From NCBI GenBank assembly GCA_937925525.1, contig CALALS010000236.1, positions 1 through 25,502 on the forward strand: a DNA stretch of 25,502 nucleotides, written 5' to 3'. The DNA comes from an uncultured Flavobacteriales bacterium. Its GTDB lineage: Bacteria > Bacteroidota > Bacteroidia > Flavobacteriales_E > Vicingaceae. The notes under the pieces were generated by a model. The model had not been told where the DNA came from. It searched no databases and saw only the letters and a list, made by a program, of their open reading frames with translations. Both the position numbers and the translations under genes were made by a program. Shown in pieces: positions 1 to 8,982 of the stretch (position 1 is the stretch's first letter; every line of letters begins with the position of its first letter).

Positions 1-88
1 ACAAACTTTACATTTCTGTATTTCAGCAATTAGTTTTTTCACTATAACAATTATACAAAAATTGTATTTTAGCAAAAAGACTATTTAG

Positions 89-973
89 ATGAAGTTTGGA
101 CAAGTTAGTAACCCTGAAAAGATTGATTTTACTATTCCTAAAGACCATAAGGATACTAAAAACGTTTTACAAAAATCTGATAGTGACGACTTTGAAGCCT
201 ATGTGGGATGTGCTAAGTGGAATAAAGCTGATTTAAAAGGGTTTTATCCGAAGGGAACTAAAAATGAGTTGGAATATTATTCTACTCAATTTAACAGTAT
301 TGAATTAAACGCTACTTTTTATCGATTGTTTCCTGCAGAGCAGTTTGAAAAATGGAAAGAAACTGTCCCTACAGGATTTAAGTTTTTTCCAAAGCTTGGG
401 CAGGATATTTCTCATTGGTCACGGCTAAAAGACACAGAAAAAGCTGTTGACGAATACATTTATAATATTTCTCACTTAGAAGAAAAACTAGGAATGCCCT
501 TTTTGCAAATGCACAATAATTTTGCACCAAAAGATTTCGACAGGGTAAAGGCTTTTGTAAAACACTGGCCCGATGATTTTCCCTTAGCCATTGAGTTTAG
601 GCATACAGATTGGTATAATAATAAAGATGTTTCAGGGAAATTATATTCTCTTTTAGAAAAAAACAACATTGCTAATGTAATTGTAGATACAGCAGGAAGA
701 AGAGATTTAATGCACATGCGATTAACAACTCCTGTTGCGTTTGTTCGATATGTAGGGGCCAATCATAAAACTGACTATGCCAGATTAGACGACTGGATTG
801 AGAGGTTAAAAGTTTGGAAAAAATTGGGATTAAATAAACTGTACTTTTTTGTACATCAAAATATTGAAAAGGAATCACCATTATTGTCAGCTTATTTTAT
901 TGAAAAGTTAAACAAAGAATTAGGAGCAGATTTGCACATACCTAATTCGCCTAATAGTCCCACATTATTTTAA
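89..973 (+). CDS. DUF72 (YecE-like) family protein
   Basis: The 294-aa product belongs to the DUF72/YecE family, a TIM-barrel-like family whose biochemical role is not established. Family signs are the early G-C-A-K-W-N stretch near residue 40, the F-N-S-I-E-L-N-A-T-F-Y block near residue 70 (the usual YxxxFNxVExNxTFY pattern), F-F-P-K near residue 100, and E-F-R-H-T-D-W at residues 169-175. The first 35-40 residues before the barrel are polar and poorly conserved in character. No signal peptide or membrane segment is visible, so it is probably cytosolic. The next gene starts 9 bases downstream, so the two are probably one transcript. Family assignment is firm; the function is unknown. Confidence 0.9.
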   Translation: MKFGQVSNPEKIDFTIPKDHKDTKNVLQKSDSDDFEAYVGCAKWNKADLKGFYPKGTKNELEYYSTQFNSIELNATFYRLFPAEQFEKWKETVPTGFKFFPKLGQDISHWSRLKDTEKAVDEYIYNISHLEEKLGMPFLQMHNNFAPKDFDRVKAFVKHWPDDFPLAIEFRHTDWYNNKDVSGKLYSLLEKNNIANVIVDTAGRRDLMHMRLTTPVAFVRYVGANHKTDYARLDDWIERLKVWKKLGLNKLYFFVHQNIEKESPLLSAYFIEKLNKELGADLHIPNSPNSPTLF

Positions 974-982
974 ATTATTTAT

Positions 983-1438
983 ATGCAATATAAAGCAACA
1001 ACACCTGATGAGTATATTGACATTCTTCCTGAAGACCGAAAAGAGGCAATTTCTAAACTACGAAGCGCTATCAAAAAAACTTTACCTGAAGGTTTTGAGG
1101 AGCAAATGAATTACGGCATGATTGGTTATGTTGTGCCTCATTCTATTTATCCTAGTGGATACCATTGCGACCCTAAGCTTCCTCTTCCTTTTATGAACAT
1201 TGCTTCTCAAAAGAATTTTGTGGCTGTTTATCACATGGGTATTTATACTGACAAAAAACTGATGGATTGGTTTTCAAAAGAATATCCCAAGTATTCTGAT
1301 GCAAAACTGGATATGGGTAAAAGTTGTATCCGATTTAAAAAGATAGATAAAATTCCTTATGATTTAATAGGAGAGTTGGCCTCTAAAATGAAAGTAGATG
1401 AATGGATTAACATATATGAAAACAATCTGAAACGCTAA
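983..1438 (+). CDS. DUF1801 (YdhG-like) domain protein
   Basis: The 151-aa product matches the DUF1801 fold. It starts with a T-P-D-E-Y segment and a helix ending I-K-K-T-L-P-E-G. The family's E-E-Q-x-x-x-G-M core follows at residues 39-46, and the later part reads F-V-A-V-Y-H-M-G-I-Y and G-K-S-C-I-R-F-K-K. This family shares a fold with iron-chaperone/frataxin-like proteins, but its role is unknown. It fills the family's normal length and has no membrane segment. It lies 9 bases after the DUF72 gene. Its stop codon is one base from the stop codon of the convergent phosphatase gene, leaving no room for a dedicated terminator. Confidence 0.85.
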   Translation: MQYKATTPDEYIDILPEDRKEAISKLRSAIKKTLPEGFEEQMNYGMIGYVVPHSIYPSGYHCDPKLPLPFMNIASQKNFVAVYHMGIYTDKKLMDWFSKEYPKYSDAKLDMGKSCIRFKKIDKIPYDLIGELASKMKVDEWINIYENNLKR

Positions 1439-1439
1439 T

Positions 1440-3539
1440 TTAAATTCTAATTCCCAAAATACACACATCATCTATTTGCTCTAGGTCTTGTTTCCAATCT
1501 TGAAATATAGATTCAATTTTTTGCTTTTGAGTTTCCATTGGCAGTTTATGAAGTGATACTAATAGTTCTTTAAATCTACTATACTTGAATTTTTTCCCTT
1601 TTTCTCCACCAAATTGGTCTGCAAATCCATCAGTATAAAGATAAATACAATCTCCTTTTTGTAATTCTATTTTTTGATTGTTGAAAGGTTTTCGATTAAT
1701 GTATTTTCCAATTGGTTGTTTGTCTGCTCCTAGCTCAAAAAGTTCGTTATTTCTGATATAATAAAGCGAGTTGTTTGCTCCTGCGTACTCTAAAACCATA
1801 TTTTCAATCTTGCAAAGGGCTATATCCATACCATCTTGTAACTCTTCTTCACTTCTTTCAAACCTTTCCTCTAACAACAAATTTGTCTTATCTAATATTT
1901 CATTAGGAGAATTGATATCAAGTTCCATAACTGTTTTAGTTAAGGCTGTGCTACACATAACACTAACCATTGCACCCGGAACTCCATGTCCTGTGCAGTC
2001 TGCAACACTAATAAATGACTTGTTCCCTTTCTTTTCTATCCAATAGAAATCTCCGGCCACAATGTCTTTGGGTAGATACAATACAAAAGAATCGGGAAAC
2101 GCATCAGTTATAATTTTTTTAGGAGGTAATATGGAGTTTTGAATTCGTTTTGCATATTGAATGCTATCAGTAATTTCTTTATTTTTTTGTTCTACTAGCA
2201 AGTTTCGTTCTTTTACTTTTTCATTTACTTTTTTAATTTTTCTAAACGCAAAAATTCCGAAAGAAACGAACCCTAGCATTAATATAAACCCAACCAAGAA
2301 GGCTACTTTTTTAGTTTGTTCCTTTTCAAGTCTAGAGCTAATGCTTTCAAGTTTAGCCTGACTTAGCTGTCGTTCCTGAAGATTTTTTAAGCTATCTTGT
2401 CTAAAAGCCAGCTCATATTCAAACTGTTGTTTACTTTGGTTCACTTCATTTATATTAGCAGTAAGTCTGAAACTGTCTTTTAGTTCAATAGCAAGTTTTA
2501 AATATTCTAAGGCTTTTTTATAATTGCCTAAACGTTCGTTTCCGATAGATAATAAATAAGCACAATCATCTTGCCTTCGTAATACTTTACCATCTTTAAA
2601 TAAATCTAAAGCCAGAGCGGCATTTTCAATTAATTTTTTGTTTTGGTTAAGTCTAAAATTACAAAATGCTAATCTCCATTTTGAAGCAGCCATAAACTCG
2701 GTAAGGTTATATTTTTTGGCTATCTGATAACCACTATCTGCATATAACATAGCTACATTAAACTCTCCTATTGAATAATACTGACCACTGAGATTATTAT
2801 AGATAGGCGCCTTTTTAGATTCCCCACTTTTACTAATGTAGTTTAACGCCTTTTTATAACTTTCAATAGTAATTTTGTTTTTATTAGATAGTGCTGAATA
2901 AAAATAAGCTGTGTAAAGCATAGAAGAATCTTGAAATTTTGTTGCTATTTTCAATAGTTCTTCAGAGTAGTCTATTAAATCTTCATCGTACTTTGCTAAG
3001 TAAACATATTGGTTAATAATACTTAAAAGAACATCAAACAAAAGTTTATCATTATTTTGTTTTACTTTCTCTTTAAATTTAAGGAGTAAAAGAATGTTGT
3101 TTGATGAGCTGGATGCATATTTAAAAACATCTAGCCTTCTTTCTAAGACTTGAAACTCTAATTTTAAATTGTTATTGGTTTGAGCTATTTTTTGCGCCTT
3201 ATCAAAGCACTCTGTACTTTTTATGATTTCAGAATTATCAAATAATGCATTTCCTAAGAAGCAGAGGTTCAATGCTCTTGCAGAGTCACTTTTTAACGTA
3301 GCATAAAGCTCTTCAGCGCTTTTGTAAGAATCAATTCTTTTTGAAGTTTCCCCACTTTGGAAGTAAAGTTTACCTAATGCGTTATAATGAAGGGCTCTCT
3401 TTTCAATATCACGTTCTTCAATTATCTTTAATCGTAATGAATCAATTTGCGGCTTTAGTTGACAATAACCAGCAGTAAAAGTCAATAGATATATAAAAAG
3501 AAAGAAAAAGAAGCGATTCACCAATTCAAATTTTATCAA
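1440..3539 (-). CDS. TPR-repeat membrane protein with C-terminal SpoIIE-type PP2C phosphatase
   Basis: The 699-aa product has an N-terminal signal sequence or anchor (a Phe/Leu-rich stretch ending near A-G-Y-C-Q, residues 10-27). A long TPR-like helical region follows, about residues 30-370, then a coiled coil, a single membrane helix near residues 413-433 and a second short coiled coil. The SpoIIE-type phosphatase domain runs from about residue 470 to the end. Catalytic-type motifs are D-I-V-A-G-D-F-Y-W near 491-499, D-C-T-G-H-G-V-P-G-A-M near 512, L-Y-T-D-G near 635 and a final D-D-V near 693. Such proteins usually dephosphorylate STAS anti-sigma antagonists, with the periplasmic TPR part as sensor. 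No anti-sigma or STAS gene is nearby. A paralogue with the same architecture lies at 21034-22992. Confidence 0.9.
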   Translation of the reverse strand: MIKFELVNRFFFFLFIYLLTFTAGYCQLKPQIDSLRLKIIEERDIEKRALHYNALGKLYFQSGETSKRIDSYKSAEELYATLKSDSARALNLCFLGNALFDNSEIIKSTECFDKAQKIAQTNNNLKLEFQVLERRLDVFKYASSSSNNILLLLKFKEKVKQNNDKLLFDVLLSIINQYVYLAKYDEDLIDYSEELLKIATKFQDSSMLYTAYFYSALSNKNKITIESYKKALNYISKSGESKKAPIYNNLSGQYYSIGEFNVAMLYADSGYQIAKKYNLTEFMAASKWRLAFCNFRLNQNKKLIENAALALDLFKDGKVLRRQDDCAYLLSIGNERLGNYKKALEYLKLAIELKDSFRLTANINEVNQSKQQFEYELAFRQDSLKNLQERQLSQAKLESISSRLEKEQTKKVAFLVGFILMLGFVSFGIFAFRKIKKVNEKVKERNLLVEQKNKEITDSIQYAKRIQNSILPPKKIITDAFPDSFVLYLPKDIVAGDFYWIEKKGNKSFISVADCTGHGVPGAMVSVMCSTALTKTVMELDINSPNEILDKTNLLLEERFERSEEELQDGMDIALCKIENMVLEYAGANNSLYYIRNNELFELGADKQPIGKYINRKPFNNQKIELQKGDCIYLYTDGFADQFGGEKGKKFKYSRFKELLVSLHKLPMETQKQKIESIFQDWKQDLEQIDDVCILGIRI

Positions 3540-3680
3540 ATATATCCAATTTGTTATAAATTAGTTGTAATATACTTATTTATAAAGCCATTAACATATT
3601 TTAAGTTCTTTTATGCAACAATTGCTATAAGAGAAATGTTATTTAACTAATAAACTTATATCTTTACCCTTTAATAATAG

Positions 3681-4871
3681 ATGTTTTTTAGTTGTCCAAT
3701 AAGCGAAAAGAAAGAGGTTAAAATAGAAGTAAAGACTTCTATATCTCAGGTTGATGAAAAAAGATGGGATGCTATTGTTAACGGAGATAACTTATACCTT
3801 TCCACCAAATATTTAAGTGCGTTAGAAAAATCGCTAGACTCTGTAGATTTCAGGTACTTACTGTTTTTTAAGAATAAAAAGCTGGTAGGTCTGGCAAGTG
3901 TTCAAATCGTTAATTTAATTAACCAAAGTAAAGAATACGGTGAATTATTTTGCTCTGTAGGCGATAAAATAAAAGATAAGTTTATTGCATCGCTAAATAT
4001 CCGAGTGATGACCTGTGGTAATGTTTTTTCTACCGGAGAAAATGGGTTTGCTCATACGGATGCAATTTCTGAAAAAGAATTTTATTTAGCTTTGAGTAAA
4101 GGGCTTAAAGAACTTTCAAGAAACAAAGAATTAAATGGGAATGCCTCCATTATTTTATTAAAAGAGTTTTGGCCACAATCATTTAAAAAAGGAGCTTTTC
4201 TTAAACCTGAAAATTACAGAGGTTTTAGCATTGATGTGAATATGATACTAAAAATTCATCCACAATGGAAATCTATTGATGATTACTTGCAAAGCATGGT
4301 TACTAAGTTCAGGACAAAGGCGAAAAGTGTGTTCAAAAAATCGGCAAGCATTACTTCAAGAAACCTTACGGCTGAAGATATTGAAAACCATAAAGCTGAA
4401 CTGGAGCAGCTTTATCAGGCAGTATTACATCATGCTGATTTTAAATTTGGGGAATTAAACGGAGAAGCTTTTTTACAACTAAAAAACAATTTAAACGGGC
4501 AATTTCTTGTAACCGGTTATTTTAAAGAAAATAAGTTAGTTGGATTTAGCTCCGGCTTCTTGTTTGGAGATGTGTTAGATGCAAATTATGTTGGCTTTGA
4601 TTATGACTTAAACCATAAATATGCACTTTATCAACGAATGCTTTATGATTTTGTGGAGATGGCTATTAATATGAATTGTTCTGAGCTAAGGTTAGGAAGA
4701 ACAGCCGAAGAGTTAAAAAGTGGGTTGGGTGCAGAGCCGGTTAACATGAAATTGTTTATGCGCCATAGAAACTCACTTTCTAACAAGCTACTAAAGCCTT
4801 TTGTTGAAAGAATTTCCCCTCATGAATATGAATTAAGAAAGCCATTTAAAGCTTCTTTTAGTTATAATTAA
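3681..4871 (+). CDS. GNAT-superfamily acyltransferase-like protein (BioF2/FemAB type)
   Basis: The 396-aa product looks like the double-GNAT proteins (Acetyltransf_6/FemAB-like) common in Bacteroidota. The N-terminal half has the F-K-N-K-K-L-V-G-L-A strand pair near residue 70. The C-terminal half has a second copy, K-E-N-K-L-V-G-F-S-S-G near residue 285, then a Y-V-G-F-D-Y segment, a long amphipathic helix and the typical L-R-L-G-R-T-A-E-E-L-K-S-G-L-G ending near residue 350. The acyl donor and substrate cannot be told from sequence. No signal peptide is seen. Its stop codon overlaps the next start by one base (TAATG), so it is coupled to the membrane hydrolase gene. The superfamily is moderately sure, the reaction unknown. 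Confidence 0.7.
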   Translation: MFFSCPISEKKEVKIEVKTSISQVDEKRWDAIVNGDNLYLSTKYLSALEKSLDSVDFRYLLFFKNKKLVGLASVQIVNLINQSKEYGELFCSVGDKIKDKFIASLNIRVMTCGNVFSTGENGFAHTDAISEKEFYLALSKGLKELSRNKELNGNASIILLKEFWPQSFKKGAFLKPENYRGFSIDVNMILKIHPQWKSIDDYLQSMVTKFRTKAKSVFKKSASITSRNLTAEDIENHKAELEQLYQAVLHHADFKFGELNGEAFLQLKNNLNGQFLVTGYFKENKLVGFSSGFLFGDVLDANYVGFDYDLNHKYALYQRMLYDFVEMAINMNCSELRLGRTAEELKSGLGAEPVNMKLFMRHRNSLSNKLLKPFVERISPHEYELRKPFKASFSYN

Positions 4872-5878
4872 TGGATTCTCTTACTCAAATAGTTCTTGGT
4901 GCAGCGGTAGGAGAGGCAGTGCTGGGAAAAAAAGTTGGTAATAAAGCCATGCTTTGGGGAGGAATCGCAGGAACTATTCCAGACCTTGACGTATTGGTTA
5001 GGCTCTTCACCGATGATATAGTTTTAATTAATGAAGTTCATAGAGGCTTTTCTCATTCTATTGTATTTTGCATTTTAATGGCTCCTATCTTGGGTTGGAT
5101 TGCTTCAAAAATTCACAAAAAAGAGAACTTAGACTGGAAACCCTGGGCCAAGCTATTCTTTTGGAGTTTGGTTACTCATCCTTTATTAGACGCACATACT
5201 AACTGGGGAACTCAGTTATTTTGGCCGTTTGAATATAGGGTTGCATATAACAACATATTTGTAGCAGACCCATTATATACAGTTCCTTTTTTAATATGTG
5301 TTATAGCTGCAATGTTTTATAAGCGGAATAATCCAAAACGATATAAAATTAATAGGGCAGGAATTTTAATTAGTAGTAGTTACATGCTATTAACATTGGC
5401 TTTTAAAGGAATAGCTTATTTTCAGTTTGACGACTCTCTTAAAAAACAAGGAATAGAATACCTTGAACTAGATACAAAGCCGTCACCACTAAATAGTATT
5501 TTATGGATTGCCGATGTAGAAACAGAGGATGAATATTTAATAGGGTTTTATTCACTTTTGGATAAAGACAACAACATTGAATTCACTCGTTTTGAAAAGA
5601 ACCATGAATTGCTAGGTAAATGGGAGAATGAAAGTATTATACAAAGCCTGATAAAACAATCAAGAGGCTGGTATAGTATTCAAAAAGAAGATGGTAAAAT
5701 TTATTTTAATGACTTACGATTTGGTCAGATAGGTATTGATAATGCCGATAAAAAGGTGAATTTTTCTTACGAACTAATTGAAGAAGATGGTGTTGTTAAG
5801 GCACATCAAAGAAGAATGAAAATAGATAATCCCGGGCAGCTATTTGATGATTTAGTAGAACGAGTAAAAGGAAAATAA
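4871..5878 (+). CDS. YdjM/DUF457-family membrane-bound metal-dependent hydrolase
   Basis: The 335-aa product begins with the family hallmark M-D-S-L-T-Q-I-V-L-G-A-A-V-G-E-A. It then has P-D-L-D near residue 37, H-R-G-F-S-H-S near residue 57 and T-H-P-L-L-D-A-H-T-N-W-G near residue 100. These His/Asp clusters are the presumed metal ligands of the DUF457 (YdjM, once called LexA-binding inner membrane hydrolase) family. Four to five hydrophobic helices lie in the first 185 residues. A soluble C-terminal part of about 140 residues follows, as usual for Bacteroidota members. The substrate is unknown. Translation is likely coupled to the preceding acyltransferase-like gene through a one-base stop/start overlap. 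Confidence 0.85.
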   Translation: MDSLTQIVLGAAVGEAVLGKKVGNKAMLWGGIAGTIPDLDVLVRLFTDDIVLINEVHRGFSHSIVFCILMAPILGWIASKIHKKENLDWKPWAKLFFWSLVTHPLLDAHTNWGTQLFWPFEYRVAYNNIFVADPLYTVPFLICVIAAMFYKRNNPKRYKINRAGILISSSYMLLTLAFKGIAYFQFDDSLKKQGIEYLELDTKPSPLNSILWIADVETEDEYLIGFYSLLDKDNNIEFTRFEKNHELLGKWENESIIQSLIKQSRGWYSIQKEDGKIYFNDLRFGQIGIDNADKKVNFSYELIEEDGVVKAHQRRMKIDNPGQLFDDLVERVKGK

Positions 5879-5881
5879 AAA

Positions 5882-5899
5882 CGCCTCAAAAGTGAGGCG
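5882..5899. terminator. Bidirectional hairpin terminator
   Basis: A perfect 7-bp stem (CGCCTCA / TGAGGCG) with an AAAG loop lies between two convergent genes. Read on the minus strand it is followed by TTTTTATTTT, so it is a good intrinsic terminator for the DUF1761 gene. On the plus strand the following bases are only weakly T-rich, so its effect for the YdjM-type gene is less certain. Confidence 0.8.
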
Positions 5900-5924
5900 C
5901 TATATAAAAGTTATACATAAAATA

Positions 5925-6419
5925 TTATGCCCACTGGCAAATAATTCCCCCCATAATTCCTAGCGTTAAAATCCAATAGCCGGCATTAACTGCAATGTAC
6001 TTAAATCCTTTTCTTTCAAAAAGAGCATTGGTGGCTAGTATAGGTAAAGCAATGAAAAACCCGGCTATTAACCCGTGAACCATTCCGTGTTGAAAGGTTC
6101 TAAAATTAGTGCCATATTTACTCATAAAGTCTTGAGCCATTTGCCATGCTTCTCCAGTTCCTTCTTTAAATCCAGGTTCATTCATAATGATGGAGTTAAG
6201 GTGTGATTGATGAATAACTAGTGTTTGCAAAATAATTGCTAACATTAAGCTAAATAGGAAACTCAGCCCAAATATTAAAACCATGTTTCCGGATTTTATT
6301 TTTTCATCCGTCATTCCTGATGCTTGCATCCAAGCATTTCCAAAAACTTTAGGGTTGTACCATATAAATCCAAGAATCATAGGCACTAAAGCGGCTAAAA
6401 ATATTATTAAGAAATTCAT
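5925..6419 (-). CDS. DUF1761 family integral membrane protein
   Basis: The 164-aa product is very hydrophobic, with about four membrane helices. It carries the DUF1761 signature near the N-terminus: G-F-I-W-Y-N-P-K-V-F-G-N-A-W (residues 17-30) followed by G-M-T-D-E-K-I. A polar insertion after the second helix (roughly residues 70-110) is typical of Bacteroidota members. Function is unknown and it acts in the inner membrane. It is the last of three minus-strand genes, but a full promoter (6446-6474) lies just ahead of it, so it can be transcribed alone. A hairpin terminator follows at 5882-5899. Confidence 0.85.
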   Translation of the reverse strand: MNFLIIFLAALVPMILGFIWYNPKVFGNAWMQASGMTDEKIKSGNMVLIFGLSFLFSLMLAIILQTLVIHQSHLNSIIMNEPGFKEGTGEAWQMAQDFMSKYGTNFRTFQHGMVHGLIAGFFIALPILATNALFERKGFKYIAVNAGYWILTLGIMGGIICQWA

Positions 6420-6445
6420 TGTTATTGTTTTAGGGGTTTATAGAC

Positions 6446-6474
6446 CAAATATAATTATTAGTGCTTAATGCCAA
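6446..6474 (-). promoter_or_regulatory. Bacteroidota sigma-A type promoter for the DUF1761 gene
   Basis: On the minus strand this reads TTG, 18 bases, TATATTTG, matching the TTG-N17-20-TAnnTTTG consensus of the phylum. The -33 part lies inside the last codons of the upstream DUF2461 gene. Expected transcription start is about 20 bases before the ATG. This is the only site in the window where I find both elements at consensus spacing. Confidence 0.75.
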
Positions 6475-7135
6475 GTGCTTTATCAAAAAAAGTGTTTAAA
6501 GGCATGGCCTTTTTATAATTATTAATCAATGTTTTGAGCAGTTTATCTGAAGTTAGTTCTTTTGGATCCAGTTTAAAAAACCAATAAAAACCCTTATTGT
6601 AGAGTAAAGGTTGTTTTTCGGCAGCTTCTTGATATTCTTTTGGTAATCGTTTGTTCTTTTCTCCCAGAATTTCCCCAAACGTAGTTTTGAAAGCTTTATC
6701 TTTCACAAGCTTGTCAAATTCTTTCATATTGTCAACTATATGGTCTCTTATAGCTTCTAGCTGGTCTTTGTCCGGCATATATACACCCGAATAAACCCTT
6801 ATGTCATGGTGGCTGGCTTGTGTATAAAATCCAGGGCTAGTCATATCTTTTTTATCTACCGGTGAAGCCATTCCGGCCATGTGAGTTTTATAAGGTGTTT
6901 TATCTTTGCTAAACCTTATATCTCTGTTTATTCTAAATATTTTAATGTTTTCTTTCATGGTAGATTTTGGATAAACAGTTTGAAGCTCTTCCGCCACCGC
7001 ATTCATAAAATCATGAAACGGCTTTTTAACAGACTCTTCATATCTTTTTCTGTTGGCATCAAACCAATCCTTGTTATTATTTTTTTCTAAATCCTTAAAG
7101 AATTTAGCAAAGTCACTTGTAAAGTATGCACTCAT
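6458..7135 (-). CDS. DUF2461 (TIGR02453) family protein
   Basis: The 225-aa product matches the DUF2461 family along its whole length. It shows F-L-K-D-L-style opening text (F-F-K-D-L-E-K-N-N-N-K-D-W-F-D-A-N-R), then I-F-R-I-N-R-D-I-R-F-S-K-D-K-T-P-Y-K-T-H near residues 64-83. A later segment, Y-S-G-V-Y-M-P, is the family's beta-rich centre. It is presumably cytosolic and its biochemical role is not known. It starts 13 bases after the LysE-family gene, suggesting a shared transcript. Family identification is strong because the RxxRDxRFSKDKxPYKTH block is diagnostic. Confidence 0.9.
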   Translation of the reverse strand: MSAYFTSDFAKFFKDLEKNNNKDWFDANRKRYEESVKKPFHDFMNAVAEELQTVYPKSTMKENIKIFRINRDIRFSKDKTPYKTHMAGMASPVDKKDMTSPGFYTQASHHDIRVYSGVYMPDKDQLEAIRDHIVDNMKEFDKLVKDKAFKTTFGEILGEKNKRLPKEYQEAAEKQPLLYNKGFYWFFKLDPKELTSDKLLKTLINNYKKAMPLNTFFDKALGIKH

Positions 7136-7148
7136 AAATAGTAAGTTT

Positions 7149-7757
7149 TTATAATGAAAAACAATAAATAACCATCCTCACCCCAAATAAAATAAGTAAG
7201 ACACCTATGATTTTATAAACTCGTTTTAAAATATGAGGTTGGATAAATTTTTTAATTCGTTTTGCTAAAACAACTTTAGCAAAGTCAATCGTAAAAATAC
7301 CAAGTAAAATGGCTGTAAAATAAATTACTTGACTGGTAAACGATTCATACTTTTCAATAGCGAAAGTAATAATGCCAATCCATACTAAAAACACAAAAGG
7401 GTTTACAAAATTGACTAAAAAACCTTTTGCAAATAATTTTCCATAATCATAAGACTTCAGTTGTATTTCGGTAGATGTTTTGATATTTGGTCTAACTAAA
7501 TATTTTATTCCCATTGCTATTAATATAATTGCTGCTGTTATGGCTAACCAAAGTTTATTTTTATCATCTTGAATAAACTCACTGGCACCCAAATAGCAAA
7601 TGATAAGACAAACTAAATCACTGATAACAATGCCTAAAGCAACAGATAATCCTGAGCCAAAGCCATATTGTAAGGTGGTTTTAAGAAGGTAAAAAAATAC
7701 CGGACCAATGAAAATAATCATTGCCAAGCCAATTAAATATCCTTCTATAAAAACCAT
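7149..7757 (-). CDS. LysE/RhtB family amino-acid exporter
   Basis: The 202-aa product has six hydrophobic segments and the LysE-family layout. The first helix carries G-P-V-F-F near residue 20, followed by an amphipathic Y-G-F-G-S-G-L-S-V-A-L-G-I stretch. A charged loop after the third helix (about residues 90-110) leads to K-G-F-L-V-N-F-V-N-P-F-V, the family's N-P motif. Members export amino acids or similar small molecules from the inner membrane; the substrate here is not predictable. It is divergent from dinB, with only 40 bases between the start codons, and leads the minus-strand run that includes the DUF2461 gene. Confidence 0.87.
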   Translation of the reverse strand: MVFIEGYLIGLAMIIFIGPVFFYLLKTTLQYGFGSGLSVALGIVISDLVCLIICYLGASEFIQDDKNKLWLAITAAIILIAMGIKYLVRPNIKTSTEIQLKSYDYGKLFAKGFLVNFVNPFVFLVWIGIITFAIEKYESFTSQVIYFTAILLGIFTIDFAKVVLAKRIKKFIQPHILKRVYKIIGVLLILFGVRMVIYCFSL

Positions 7758-7797
7758 TCTGCTAATATATTTTTAAATTTATACATTCTAAAATAGG

Positions 7798-8982
7798 ATG
7801 GAAAATAGAGCAATTGTTCATATGGATTTAGATTCATTCTTTGTTTCTTGTGAGAGACTACAAAATCCATCATTAAACAATAAGCCTATTATAGTTGGTG
7901 GAGATACCGAAAGAGGTGTGGTGTCATCTTGTAGTTATGAAGCTCGTAAGTTTGGGGTAACTTCTGCTATGTCTATTCAAAAAGCAAAAAAGTTGTGTCC
8001 TGAGGCTATTATTGTGTCAAGTGGATTTGGTTTGTATTCTAAGTACTCAGCTATGGTTACCGAAATTATTCGTGAGTCGGTTCCCATTTTTGAAAAATCA
8101 TCTATTGATGAATTTTATATTGACTTAACAGGTACTGATAAGTTTTTTGGTGCCTATAAAATAGCTTCTAATCTTAGACAACAAATAATTAAAGAAACAG
8201 GTTTGCCTATTTCTTTTGGGTTTTCAACCAATAAAACAGTCTCTAAAATTGCAACGGGAGAGGCAAAGCCTAACAATCAGCTGAAAATAGAGCCCGGAAA
8301 TGAAAAAGCTTTTTTAGCACCACTGAAAATTGAAAAAATTCCATTCTTAGGAGCTAAAGCAAGTGAGGTTCTTCACAAAATGGGCATATTTTTTATAAAA
8401 GATATTCAAAAAATGCAGCAGGAAACCCTAGAAGCTAGATTTGGAAAAATGGGTTCTATGATTTGGTTCAAAGCGAATGGTATTGATAACTCTAAAGTAG
8501 GTTTGCATTATGAAAGAAAATCAATATCTGCAGAAAGAACATACAGTAAAGACACAAATGATATTCAGAAAATAAAAACTACGCTCACTACTCTTACCGA
8601 AAATATTACTTATCAATTACGAACAAAAAGAAAAGTGGCAAATTGTGTTGCCATAAAAATTCGCTATCAGAATTTTGAAAACCAGTCTATTCAACGAAAA
8701 ATTGATGCAACAGATAATGACTTCATTATTCTTAAGCATGTATTTGAGCTGTTTGATGAACTCTATGTAAAGAATAAGTTTGTTCGCCTGATAGGCGTCA
8801 GGCTTAGTGGAATAAGCGGAAAAGACTATCAGATTAATTTATTTGAACAAGACGAAAGGGCAGATAAACTGCATCAATCAATTGATAATTTAAGGAATAA
8901 ATACGGAAGTACAATTGTTTCTAGGGCTAACACAATGGGAGAGAAGGTGTATAATTTTAATCCATTTGGCAAGCAAACATGA
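7798..8982 (+). CDS. dinB: DNA polymerase IV (Y-family translesion polymerase)
   Basis: The 394-aa product is a full-length Y-family polymerase that copies past damaged bases. Catalytic acidic residues are D10 in H-M-D-L-D-S-F-F and D104/E105 in S-S-I-D-E-F-Y. The Phe pair after D-L-D-S gives the steric gate region. The thumb has the usual L-G-A-K helix-hairpin-helix near residues 184-200, and the little finger runs from about residue 243. A beta-clamp binding motif Q-I-N-L-F sits at residues 345-349. It is followed by about 45 more residues, so the motif is internal and not at the extreme end. It heads a four-gene coupled run, and its stop overlaps the kinase start (ATGA). Confidence 0.96.
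   Translation: MENRAIVHMDLDSFFVSCERLQNPSLNNKPIIVGGDTERGVVSSCSYEARKFGVTSAMSIQKAKKLCPEAIIVSSGFGLYSKYSAMVTEIIRESVPIFEKSSIDEFYIDLTGTDKFFGAYKIASNLRQQIIKETGLPISFGFSTNKTVSKIATGEAKPNNQLKIEPGNEKAFLAPLKIEKIPFLGAKASEVLHKMGIFFIKDIQKMQQETLEARFGKMGSMIWFKANGIDNSKVGLHYERKSISAERTYSKDTNDIQKIKTTLTTLTENITYQLRTKRKVANCVAIKIRYQNFENQSIQRKIDATDNDFIILKHVFELFDELYVKNKFVRLIGVRLSGISGKDYQINLFEQDERADKLHQSIDNLRNKYGSTIVSRANTMGEKVYNFNPFGKQT

Noticed and set aside
1..88. Promoter with TATTTTAG near 65-72 and the ATACAA/TTGTAT dyad at 53-67
   Set aside because: The box has one mismatch to TAnnTTTG and no -33 element, and such dyads are common in AT-rich sequence.
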